Origin: Chroococcidiopsidaceae cyanobacterium CP_BM_RX_35
GTDB lineage: Bacteria > Cyanobacteriota > Cyanobacteriia > Cyanobacteriales > Chroococcidiopsidaceae
Length of the DNA: 6,871 bases
Assembly (NCBI GenBank): GCA_019242465.1
Contig: JAFAVL010000325.1
Location: 1 to 6,871 of the forward strand
Reading direction: 5' to 3'
Shown here: positions 1 through 5,257 of the stretch, piece by piece
Layout: every line of letters starts with the position of its first letter
Numbering within the stretch: position 1 is the stretch's first letter
The notes under the pieces: model-generated
Seen by the model: the letters and a program-made list of their open reading frames with translations, nothing else
The model's database searches: none
Told to the model about the DNA's origin: nothing
Program-made: the position numbers and the translations under genes

Positions 1-510
1 AAGCACTTCAGCAATCACTAGACCAAAATCGATGCCTGCGGTAACACCCCCACCAGTCATGCGATTTCGGTCAATTACGACTCGCTCACATCCGACCTCA
101 ACTCCCAAAGAAGCTAGATGTTTACGAAACATCCAGTGAGTAGCCGCTCGATAGCCTTGGAGCAGTCCTGCCTTCGCCAGAAACTCAGATCCGCCGCACA
201 CAGAGGTGACAAATTTGGCTGTGCTACCTTGCCTACGGAAAAATTCAAGCACCTCTGGATCGTCTACGACTGCCATCTGTCCTAGACCGCCGCCGACACA
301 GATAACGTCCAAGGGCGGGCAATTTTCAAAAGTGGTATCAGGTAAAATCATCATTCCGTCATCGGTTTTGATTGGGTCTAGCGTTTTCCAGATTCGATGA
401 ATCTGGACATTGGGAAGCGCACTAAAAACTTGCTGGGGTCCCACAATATCAAGTGCTGTCATGCCGGGATACATTACCAAGCCAATGATGTGCTTTTGTG
501 AGTCAGTCAT
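1..510 (-). CDS. DJ-1/PfpI superfamily protein, isocyanide (isonitrile) hydratase-like; 3' end beyond window
   Basis: The reading frame starts at ATG 510-508 and stays open to the window edge, giving 170 residues; family members are about 200-230, so the C-terminal part is missing. An AGGAG at 520-524, nine bases upstream, supports this start. The N-terminus is a Rossmann-like strand (IIGLVMYPGM), followed by LDIVGP with Asp21, a PLDVICVGGG loop near 66-75, the nucleophile elbow SVCGGS with Cys105, then AGLLQGYRAATHW and TGGGVTAGIDFGL. This pattern is that of isocyanide hydratases, where an Asp (17) and Cys (101) are needed to hydrate an isonitrile to an N-formamide; both are present here with a constant offset of 4. 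The residue after the cysteine is Gly, whereas Thr is usual in characterised enzymes. The family also includes AraC-linked and chaperone-like members, so the substrate is unproven. The ComB-like gene lies upstream on the same strand, 213 bases away, so separate transcription is likely. Confidence 0.88.
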   Translation of the reverse strand, partial: MTDSQKHIIGLVMYPGMTALDIVGPQQVFSALPNVQIHRIWKTLDPIKTDDGMMILPDTTFENCPPLDVICVGGGLGQMAVVDDPEVLEFFRRQGSTAKFVTSVCGGSEFLAKAGLLQGYRAATHWMFRKHLASLGVEVGCERVVIDRNRMTGGGVTAGIDFGLVIAEVL

Positions 511-519
511 GCATCAATT

Positions 520-524
520 CTCCT
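520..524 (-). promoter_or_regulatory. Shine-Dalgarno of the DJ-1/PfpI gene
   Basis: On the minus strand an AGGAG lies nine bases before the ATG at 510. A nearer ATG at 514-512 is out of frame and closes within a few codons, so the site fixes the start at 510. Confidence 0.6.
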
Positions 525-580
525 AATGGCGCTTGCAATGAAATCTGTTCTTATACTAGGAATGGCAACCCACCGCGCCT

Positions 581-598
581 AGTCCTCGATCGAGTACT
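581..598. promoter_or_regulatory. 18-bp near-perfect palindrome upstream of the DJ-1/PfpI gene
   Basis: AGTCCTCGATCGAGTACT is self-complementary except for one mismatched pair (584/595); the inner 10 bases CTCGATCGAG are perfect. It lies 71-88 bases before the DJ-1 start codon, inside the 213-base gap between that gene and the ComB-like gene. It could be an operator for a dimeric regulator. I see no clear -35/-10 pair beside it; a TATAAG on the minus strand around 550-556 is the only candidate -10. The rest of the gap shows nothing I recognise. Confidence 0.3.
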
Positions 599-723
599 CT
601 TTGAGGCACAACGATGTCCTTGCAGCTTTTATTTACAGAAATCCACCAGGTAAAGGTCAGCGGCGGCAGGCAAACTGGAACTAGGCACCAGCGGATGAGT
701 GTCGGTTAAATGCAATGGGGCTG

Positions 724-1440
724 TTATCTTGCGGGATTGATATAGGCTCTATCAACCAATGTAGGAACACAATCGCTGACATTTAACTCTGCTGCTAACT
801 CAACATCCTGCTCAAAACCTCGCTCAATCAGTTCTTTGCCAGAGCCACATTGTTTGATTAGAAACTCTAGACTGTATTGCAAGTTTCGATATGCTGTGGC
901 TGCGACTTGTGCCTCTGGTGACAGACTACCGCCAAGATAACTAATGACTGCACCTGCTCCAATCAAGTCCTCAAAGGACGGACGAAGGCTACCATCACTC
1001 CATTGCTCTCCTGCTGGTACAACGGCAACCCGCTGTCCATAGATCATGGCTGCTAATGCAACAGCTCGACAATTTCTGAAACATCCAGTTAAAGTCGGAG
1101 TTGCTGCTGCTGCCAGGCTCAAAGATGAACCGTTGGGAGAGGGAAGCACTAACCGCGCCTCTTTACTCATCGCCATTAAAGATGCTGGGGATAACGAGTA
1201 ACGACCGCCACCGCGCTTGTCTGCTAATTCCGCATCAACGGACTGAGCAAATACTTGTGCAGAGTCATCTCTCCACTGGTAGGGATAGACGATCGCTCCC
1301 TGGTTGTTAGCAATGTCAACGCAAGTCGAGAATGAGAGAACATCTACAACGATAATAACATCACTAACAGGAGCTAACTGCAAAACACCTTGTTTACCCC
1401 ACTCACACCGCACTTCAAAATCAGCTTGGTCGAAGTTCAT
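724..1440 (-). CDS. ComB-family protein (2-phosphosulfolactate phosphatase-like)
   Basis: A 238-residue protein, about the usual length for the ComB family (PF04029). ComB of methanogens is a Mg2+-dependent acid phosphatase removing phosphate from 2-phosphosulfolactate in coenzyme M synthesis; bacteria carry many relatives whose substrate is unknown. Family marks seen here are the strand VIIVVDVLSFST with Asp33 (canonical DVLRAST/DVLRFST), SPNGSS at 101-106 (canonical TTNGT), PAGE at 142-145, the acidic FEDLIGAGAVI around 156-166, and a C-terminal GSGKELIERGFEQDVELAAE at 199-218 ending with VPTLVDRAY. The segment RGGGRYSLSP at 76-85 replaces the usual GER...GF-LGNSP motif. No comA, comC or comD neighbour is visible, so a coenzyme M role is not supported. 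It probably acts in the cytosol: no signal peptide or membrane helix is seen. A perfect palindrome sits just upstream (1452-1461). Family call firm; function open. Confidence 0.85.
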   Translation of the reverse strand: MNFDQADFEVRCEWGKQGVLQLAPVSDVIIVVDVLSFSTCVDIANNQGAIVYPYQWRDDSAQVFAQSVDAELADKRGGGRYSLSPASLMAMSKEARLVLPSPNGSSLSLAAAATPTLTGCFRNCRAVALAAMIYGQRVAVVPAGEQWSDGSLRPSFEDLIGAGAVISYLGGSLSPEAQVAATAYRNLQYSLEFLIKQCGSGKELIERGFEQDVELAAELNVSDCVPTLVDRAYINPAR

Positions 1441-1451
1441 AGAACATACAT

Positions 1452-1461
1452 TGTTGCAACA
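1452..1461. promoter_or_regulatory. 10-bp perfect palindrome just upstream of the ComB-like gene
   Basis: TGTTGCAACA is fully self-complementary and lies 12-21 bases before the ComB-like start codon, in the leader of that gene. Its position would suit a repressor site, but the length is short enough to occur by chance. No Shine-Dalgarno is visible between it and the ATG. Confidence 0.25.
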
Positions 1462-1468
1462 GTTAAAG

Positions 1469-1600
1469 CTAACCTAATAATGAAGGATTGCCGGGGAGAA
1501 GGTATGCAATCTTTTGACCTTCAAAGCTTTTTATAAAGCGGTCAAATGCCTTCTCGACTGGTAATGCTGGTTCCTTATAAAGCCAATTAGGTAGATCCAT
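1469..1600 (-). CDS. Possible small protein (43 aa), unknown
   Basis: On the minus strand, ATG 1600-1598 opens a 43-codon frame closed by TAG at 1471-1469. An in-frame TAA only a few bases upstream excludes a longer start. The product begins MDLPNWLYKEPALPVEKAFD and ends YLLPGNPSLLG; its composition, with mixed hydrophobic and charged residues, looks protein-like, with no membrane helix or cysteine. It ends 28 bases before the ComB-like gene on the same strand, so the two could share a transcript. Against it: no Shine-Dalgarno is seen, I recognise no family, and the DNA inside forms a nested hairpin (1513-1546) that may explain the conservation instead. It could also be the remnant of a longer gene. 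Confidence 0.3.
   Translation of the reverse strand: MDLPNWLYKEPALPVEKAFDRFIKSFEGQKIAYLLPGNPSLLG
1513..1546. repeat. Nested inverted repeat / hairpin
   Basis: TTTGACC (1513-1519) pairs perfectly with GGTCAAA (1540-1546). Inside, GCTTT (1526-1530) pairs with AAAGC (1535-1539) around a TTAT loop. The two stems stack on the 3' side with no gap, leaving a six-base bulge (1520-1525) on the 5' side. GCA at 1506-1508 and TGC at 1547-1549 may extend the outer stem. There is no T-run to suggest an intrinsic terminator on either strand. Confidence 0.45.
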
Positions 1601-1690
1601 GTAGATTTATGAGGAGGTTAAGTGAGAGCTAACGAGGATATGTCTACAATCACCCTTATTATCAACTGATATCGACTGAAACAGATCACC

Positions 1691-2083
1691 TCATGGAATA
1701 AACAACCGACCCGCACCCAAGTAATTGTCGAGATACAGCAAAATATCAGCTAGACGGGCGCAACATTGCTCTCGGTATTCTTGTTCAATCAATCGATCAA
1801 GAGTTGCAATAGTCAGCACAGGCAGAGATGTGAGCACCCCCTCTTCTTGAATCGTTTGCTCAAGGGAGTCTTCTCCCTTTGCGTTTCGGTTAGCTGTCAA
1901 TAACAACATTTGATTGGATTGAGCAAAGCGCCAGATGATGCGATCACTGGTATCTACTGCAAGAGCTGCTTCTTCCAATGTCATGAACTGAATTGACAAC
2001 CAATTTAGCCAGCCATCAGCAGCTAAAGTACCTCTCAGTAAAACGATATACCCCTTGAGATTATGATCCACCAAAACAATCAT
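1691..2083 (-). CDS. DUF5615-type PIN-like toxin
   Basis: A 130-residue protein encoded directly after a DUF433 gene, its ATG overlapping that gene's TGA by the four bases ATGA, so the two are translationally coupled. The N-terminal IVLVDHNL with Asp6, the SDRIIWRFAQ helix (Asp47), the strand LLLTANRN (60-67) and the acidic GEDSLEQTI with Asp72 match the compact PIN-like fold of DUF5615 proteins, which are the predicted toxins of DUF433/DUF5615 type II toxin-antitoxin pairs. PIN-domain toxins are Mg2+-dependent ribonucleases using a cluster of acidic residues; those listed are the likely metal ligands by inference. No signal peptide or membrane segment is seen. At 130 residues it is within the usual size, and intact. 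The 90 bases downstream hold nothing I can assign. Confidence 0.8.
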   Translation of the reverse strand: MIVLVDHNLKGYIVLLRGTLAADGWLNWLSIQFMTLEEAALAVDTSDRIIWRFAQSNQMLLLTANRNAKGEDSLEQTIQEEGVLTSLPVLTIATLDRLIEQEYREQCCARLADILLYLDNYLGAGRLFIP

Positions 2084-2454
2084 GGGGTCAGTCTGAGTTT
2101 CGCTTTCCAGGCTTGGAGTTTGGCGTACATTTCTTCCTGTCCAGGTTTTGGCGGCAACTTAGCAATTTGGGCAAGGCGATCACGATTTTTGTTGTCCCAG
2201 TATTCCCGCATTTCCTGAGTAGCCTGTGAGAGTGCTTGATAATCTGCTTCAACCTCAGCACGGTTAGCCTCAATGTAAGATAAAGCTACATCGAGTTCTT
2301 CTTCTGTCAACGGGAGCCAGTGGCGAATTAATTTGGGTGCCCACCCTGCCTTGAGATGATCCATTACATCATAAACCGTGATTCGGGTGCCTGATATGGT
2401 CAGTCCTCGTTCAGTACGAACGATAGCGGGTTTTCCATCAAATGCGGTTGTCAT
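2080..2454 (-). CDS. DUF433 family antitoxin
   Basis: A 124-residue protein whose core AIVRTERGLTISGTRITVYD (10-29), followed by VMDHLKAGWAPKLIRHWLPL and the helix TEEELDVALSYIEANRAEVEADY (50-72), is the DUF433 domain, a small winged/HTH-like DNA-binding fold (VapB-like). The GTRITVYDVMDHLK portion is the conserved signature. In these pairs the antitoxin comes first, neutralises the PIN-like toxin and is expected to repress its own promoter. Beyond the domain is a charged C-terminal tail (about 73-124, rich in Lys, Gln and Glu, ending KLRLTP) that probably wraps the toxin. The start at ATG 2454-2452 is chosen because the domain begins soon after; no Shine-Dalgarno is seen. The shifted frame inside 2088-2273 is only a shadow of this gene. 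Confidence 0.85.
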   Translation of the reverse strand: MTTAFDGKPAIVRTERGLTISGTRITVYDVMDHLKAGWAPKLIRHWLPLTEEELDVALSYIEANRAEVEADYQALSQATQEMREYWDNKNRDRLAQIAKLPPKPGQEEMYAKLQAWKAKLRLTP

Positions 2455-2569
2455 GCTTACAGACTCCTAAGCCCAGGTTCCATCTTAGCGCTTGGGAGAA
2501 ACGGGATGAGCATTCTCCACTACTTTGCCTATTCCTCGTGTTCCAAAAATCTTTTTCTTTAGACATAAC

Positions 2570-2621
2570 CTTATCGCAATAAGTGTTGCTTGCGGATCTC
2601 AGATAAGGGCAATGCTTATCT
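2570..2621. promoter_or_regulatory. Paired GATAAG/CTTATC hairpins upstream of the DUF433/DUF5615 operon
   Basis: Two dyads share one word. CTTAT-CGCA-ATAAG covers 2570-2583, and AGATAAG-GGCAATG-CTTATCT covers 2601-2621 with a perfect 7-bp stem. CTTATC or its complement therefore occurs three times in 52 bases. The right dyad runs into TTTT on the plus strand, but no plus-strand gene precedes it. The position, 116-167 bases upstream of the DUF433 start, suits an operator bound by the antitoxin; this is inference. Confidence 0.3.
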
Positions 2622-2657
2622 TTTCAAGGTTTTTCATATTGTCGCTACTCTAACTCA

Positions 2658-2751
2658 GGCAGCATAACGTTCCCAATCACCCGCTACAGATAGCCTTACA
2701 CCTACTAGATAGACTCTCAACGGTCAGGCACATTGAGGTTATTATGCTGCC
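2658..2751. repeat. Spaced 10-bp inverted repeat
   Basis: GGCAGCATAA at 2658-2667 is exactly inverted as TTATGCTGCC at 2742-2751, with 74 bases between. It lies just downstream of hicB on the minus strand. The arms do not extend and no transposase or target duplication is seen, so it is not a recognisable insertion sequence. Confidence 0.35.
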
Positions 2752-2767
2752 ATGATCGCTACGCTTG

Positions 2768-2986
2768 TCAAGCAACTTGAAGTGTTCTGGGTTCAGGGAT
2801 TGCTTCGCCTTCTGCTTGCCAAGCTTCCAAGTACATTTCAATAACTTCTTCACCGTTGTGAATTGCTTCTTCACGAGTTTTTCCGTGAGTACAAGGCATC
2901 ACAACTAGGTCAGCAAACTCTGGAATTGTGACCAGGAAAAGCTGATCTTCATCAGACCATTGAATAATCATGCTGTACCGATTCAT
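2768..2986 (-). CDS. hicB: HicB-type antitoxin (short form)
   Basis: A 72-residue protein with the HicB partial RNase H fold: YSMIIQWSDEDQLFLVTIPEFAD at the N-terminus (4-26), then the MPCTHGKTREEAIHNGEEVIEMYLEAWQAEGEAIPEP helix and end. Strand IIQWSDEDQLFLVTIPE and the G-T-EEA helix are the family signature. It neutralises HicA by covering its catalytic face. The ATG overlaps the hicA stop by four bases (ATGA), the usual toxin-first order of hicAB. This short form ends at RTLQVA and has no C-terminal ribbon-helix-helix or HTH domain, so it is unlikely to bind DNA by itself with a classical domain; autoregulation may need another factor. An overlapping frame at 2677-2874 is a shadow. Assignment is secure from sequence and context together. 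Confidence 0.9.
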   Translation of the reverse strand: MNRYSMIIQWSDEDQLFLVTIPEFADLVVMPCTHGKTREEAIHNGEEVIEMYLEAWQAEGEAIPEPRTLQVA

Positions 2987-3207
2987 GAATCCTTATCCTC
3001 CCTCAACTCTTCTAGTTCAGTGAGTAATTTTTCTAGTTGTTTCTCCAGGTAGACTGGCACATCATCTCCATCCTTGCCTGGAATTGTCAGTGTTTTTCTA
3101 AGCTGGGGATGTCGCCAACGCTGATGGCTGCCCTTACCACGCTTGGGTAGGTAAACGAACCCTTCACGCGCCATCTGAGATTTCAACTCTCGAATCTTTC
3201 GGGGCAT
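2983..3207 (-). CDS. hicA: HicA-type mRNA interferase toxin
   Basis: A 74-residue protein carrying the HicA dsRBD-like fold: KIRELKSQMAREGFVYLPKRGKGSHQRWRHP, where His28 in GKGSH is the catalytic histidine, followed by the strand KTLTIPGKDGDDVPVYLEKQLEKLL. HicA is a ribosome-independent ribonuclease that cuts mRNA and tmRNA when freed from HicB. All key parts are present (Gly-Ser-His, the TIPGKDG turn, the helix after V-V-L), plus a short acidic tail (ELEELREDKDS). The start at ATG 3207-3205 places the first helix at the normal distance. A purine-rich GGAGG on the minus strand near 3230-3235 is about 25 bases away, too far for initiation, so start recognition is weak. The gene probably heads its own two-gene operon; the 116 bases upstream to the USP stop show no clear promoter. 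Confidence 0.92.
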   Translation of the reverse strand: MPRKIRELKSQMAREGFVYLPKRGKGSHQRWRHPQLRKTLTIPGKDGDDVPVYLEKQLEKLLTELEELREDKDS

Positions 3208-3323
3208 GGATATAGTATCGTTACTTACTGCCTCCTAGCTAGTCTAACGCCTTCCCGCAACTGATCGCAGAAATCGAAGAACACCAGACGCAGTGAATAT
3301 CAAACCTTCTTCTACGGTCGCTT

Positions 3324-3848
3324 TCAGTTCGAGCTAGTAGCTGCTGTCAGAGACTCAACGGTTGGGCATGTTATCCCCTGCACCACCAAGACAGAGCAGG
3401 GAGCATGGTGGAGAACGTAATTGCTCACACTGCCCAGGAGTAATTCACTCAAACCAGAACGACCTCGCCGCCCTACAACAAGCAAGTCAGCCCCCCAAGT
3501 CCGGGCTGAGTCACAAATGGTACGACCAGGACTCCCTGAGTGTTGGGTGAACTCTGTGTTCACGCCAGCATTAGTCGCTGCTGTTGTCCGCGAGCGTAGT
3601 AGCTCTAAACCCTGCTGCTCAAATGCTTCCCACTGTCTTCGATAACTTTCAATCATTGCGTCACTTGCAACCAGACCGTATTCCGCGCCCAGGAGTGGCA
3701 ACCAATTTGGCATACCTGCTTCTTCAGCTGATAGAACATGCAGCAGCATGAGCCTAGCCTGAAAGCTTTTCGCTAAGGACAACCCTTCATCAAAGACATA
3801 CTTGCTAGTGGGAGAAGTATCGATAGCAACTAGAATTTTATTAAACAT
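3324..3848 (-). CDS. Universal stress protein (UspA family), ATP-binding type
   Basis: I choose ATG 3848-3846, giving 174 residues starting MFNKILVAIDTS, rather than the upstream ATG at 3893. A GGAGGAA sits six bases before it, and the first USP strand begins at residue 3. The fold is a single Usp domain: KILVAIDTSPTSKYVFDEGLSLAK, the strand LMLLHVLSAEE, a long central helix (about 63-85), and the nucleotide site. The ATP motif G-x2-G-x9-G-S is exact: Gly126, Gly129, Gly139, Ser140. It ends with HHAPCSVLVVQG and a short unstructured tail. Such proteins are cytosolic, bind ATP and are induced by starvation, oxidative or other stress. It is transcribed divergently from the sensor kinase across a gap of about 150 bases, so the two could share regulatory DNA. 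Plus-strand frames here are shadows. Confidence 0.93.
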   Translation of the reverse strand: MFNKILVAIDTSPTSKYVFDEGLSLAKSFQARLMLLHVLSAEEAGMPNWLPLLGAEYGLVASDAMIESYRRQWEAFEQQGLELLRSRTTAATNAGVNTEFTQHSGSPGRTICDSARTWGADLLVVGRRGRSGLSELLLGSVSNYVLHHAPCSVLVVQGITCPTVESLTAATSSN

Positions 3849-3999
3849 CTGGACTTCCTCCGAGTTATTTAACGGATTAGAGCCTACTTTCACCTATCTC
3901 TCTAGCCAACCTTCTATTAATATTATCGTTGTCTTTAGAGAACTAGATAAAGTCATGCAAATTATTGCAACATTAAGAACAATAAACTAGGGTAAGTTC
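3849..3999. promoter_or_regulatory. Divergent intergenic region USP / sensor kinase
   Basis: About 150 AT-rich bases separate the two divergent starts and must carry both promoters. TGCAA-ATTA-TTGCA at 3956-3969 is a 14-bp dyad 31-44 bases before the kinase start. TAATATTA lies near 3917-3924. No pair of -35/-10 boxes with normal spacing is convincing on either strand. AGGG at 3989-3992, seven bases before the kinase ATG, is a weak Shine-Dalgarno. Confidence 0.4.
3855..3861 (-). promoter_or_regulatory. Strong Shine-Dalgarno that sets the USP start
   Basis: On the minus strand GGAGGAA lies six bases before ATG 3848. It is the best ribosome-binding site in the window and lies inside the longer 189-codon frame starting at 3893, showing that the first 15 codons of that frame are leader. 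Confidence 0.75.
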
Positions 4000-5241
4000 A
4001 TGCTGGAATTCTGGAAGAACCTGTTTGCTTCAAGTCCATTTATCCCACACGGACATTGCTATCTTTGGCAACCAGAGTTGGTATGGCTACATATCATATC
4101 TGATTCTCTTATTACACTAGCTTATTATTCAATCCCTCTGACACTAGTCTGCTTTGTGCGCCAGCGAAAAGATTTGCCCTTTAACTGGATATTTTTGCTA
4201 TTTGGTACCTTCATTATCGCGTGTGGTACTACTCATCTCATGGAGGTTTGGACACTTTGGCACCCAACCTACTGGCTGTCAGGCTTGGTCAAAGCTATAA
4301 CGGCGGTAGCTTCACTCTACACAGCTTTAGAGCTGATACCACTAGTACCTAAGGCACTTGCTCTCCCTAGTCCGGCACAACTTGAATTCACCAACCAAGA
4401 ACTGCGGCATCAGATTGCTGCACGTTTGCAAGCAGAGGAGGCGTTGCAAGCGGTCAACCAAAAGTTAGAAATAAAGGTAAAAAACCGCACTGCCGAACTA
4501 GCCAAAGCCAATGAAGAATTGAGAGCGGAGGTTGCCCAACGTCAGCAGGCAGAGGAAACACAGCAAAAGACACAAGAGCGCCTGCAAACTCTTTCTGGAA
4601 AGTTGATCGAAGCACAGGAGATTGAGCGGCGTTATATTGCTCGTGAATTGCACGATGAGATTGGACAGGCGTTGACGGCTGTGAAAATCAATTTACAAGC
4701 CTTGCACCGTGCATCTAGTGACAAGATAGCCACGCCAGTGCCTGAGAGCATTAATATTGTCGAAGTAGCACTTCAGCAAGTACGCAGCCTCTCACTCCAT
4801 TTGCGACCCTCATTACTTGATGACTTGGGACTAGTGGCAGCGTTGAGGTGGTATATAGATCGCCAAACTAAGCGTGCTGGCATCATTGGGGAATTTGTGG
4901 CTGAGCCTTTAAAAACTAAGCTATCGCCTAACCTGGAAACCACCTGCTTTCGCATTGTCCAAGAAGCCTTGACCAACGTAGTGCGGCATGCTCAGGCACA
5001 AAGAGTCACTATCAAATTACAGCAGTGGGAAAATCAATTGTGCCTAGTTATCCACGATGATGGAATTGGGTTTGATGTCTCAGCTGCACGAGAACGGGCT
5101 GCCAGAGGTGGGAGTTTAGGTTTGCTAGGGATGGAAGAACGTACTCTGCTTGTTGGTGGTCAAATCCAAGTTAACTCAATACCTCAACGTGGTACTGAGA
5201 TTCATATCCATTTTCCATTAACTACCCCTCAATCCCAATAA
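4000..5241 (+). CDS. Ethylene-receptor-type sensor histidine kinase (ethylene-binding domain + HisKA_3 + HATPase)
   Basis: A 413-residue membrane sensor. Three helices near 29-53, 63-87 and 92-117 form an ethylene-binding domain. Residues essential in plant ETR1 all occur here with a constant offset of ten: Asp35, Tyr42, Ile45, Pro46, Ile72, Cys75 and His79. Cys75 and His79 (CGTTH) would hold the Cu(I) that binds ethylene. A coiled coil follows (about 127-197, with AEE repeats at 145-147 and 184-186) and no GAF or PAS domain. The kinase core begins ERRYIARELHDEIGQ, with phospho-acceptor His218 in a HisKA_3 dimerisation domain. The ATPase has an N box with Asn326 (QEALTNVVRHA), G1 box DDGIG (353-357) and G2 box GSLGLLGMEE (371-380). 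HisKA_3 kinases pair with NarL-type regulators, and one follows 16 bases downstream. Family assignment is firm; ethylene as the natural ligand is inferred from the binding residues. Confidence 0.95.
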   Translation: MLEFWKNLFASSPFIPHGHCYLWQPELVWLHIISDSLITLAYYSIPLTLVCFVRQRKDLPFNWIFLLFGTFIIACGTTHLMEVWTLWHPTYWLSGLVKAITAVASLYTALELIPLVPKALALPSPAQLEFTNQELRHQIAARLQAEEALQAVNQKLEIKVKNRTAELAKANEELRAEVAQRQQAEETQQKTQERLQTLSGKLIEAQEIERRYIARELHDEIGQALTAVKINLQALHRASSDKIATPVPESINIVEVALQQVRSLSLHLRPSLLDDLGLVAALRWYIDRQTKRAGIIGEFVAEPLKTKLSPNLETTCFRIVQEALTNVVRHAQAQRVTIKLQQWENQLCLVIHDDGIGFDVSAARERAARGGSLGLLGMEERTLLVGGQIQVNSIPQRGTEIHIHFPLTTPQSQ

Positions 5242-5257
5242 ACTTCAGATAGGTTAA

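Larger units (their letters stand above)
2455..2767. other. 313-bp gap between the two toxin-antitoxin pairs, rich in inverted repeats
   Basis: No convincing gene lies here. It is the upstream region of the DUF433 gene and the downstream region of hicB, both on the minus strand. It contains GGAGAA/TTCTCC (2495-2500 with 2513-2518) 41-64 bases before the DUF433 start, CTTAT/ATAAG (2570-2574 with 2579-2583), a 7-bp stem at 2601-2621, and a spaced 10-bp inverted repeat at 2658-2667 and 2742-2751. I see no clear sigma-70 promoter, though one must lie here if the DUF433 pair is transcribed independently. A 22-codon minus-strand frame at 2658-2723 may be the relic of a lost gene. Confidence 0.5.

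Noticed and set aside
1611..1669. Plus-strand AGGAGG followed by a GTG and a short frame
   Set aside because: The frame closes after about 15 codons and resembles nothing; the purine run is probably chance.
2601..2625. Rho-independent terminator on the plus strand
   Set aside because: The stem is AT-rich, the T-run is only four bases, and no plus-strand gene lies upstream.
2658..2723. 22-codon minus-strand frame ending VRLSVAGDWERYAA
   Set aside because: The ending looks protein-like and could be the tail of a lost gene, but it has no start codon, begins right after a stop and matches no family I can name.
2677..2874. 65-codon minus-strand frame overlapping hicB
   Set aside because: It is an alternative frame of the clear hicB gene. 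Its TVESL stretch resembles the USP tail, but the DNA similarity is about nine bases and likely chance.
3243..3296. 17-codon plus-strand frame ending LIAEIEEHQTQ
   Set aside because: It looks like the 3' end of a decayed gene, but a stop precedes it directly and it is too short to support a call.
3849..3893. Upstream ATG adding 15 residues to the USP
   Set aside because: The strong GGAGGAA site six bases before the internal ATG, and the family's usual N-terminus, favour the start at 3848.
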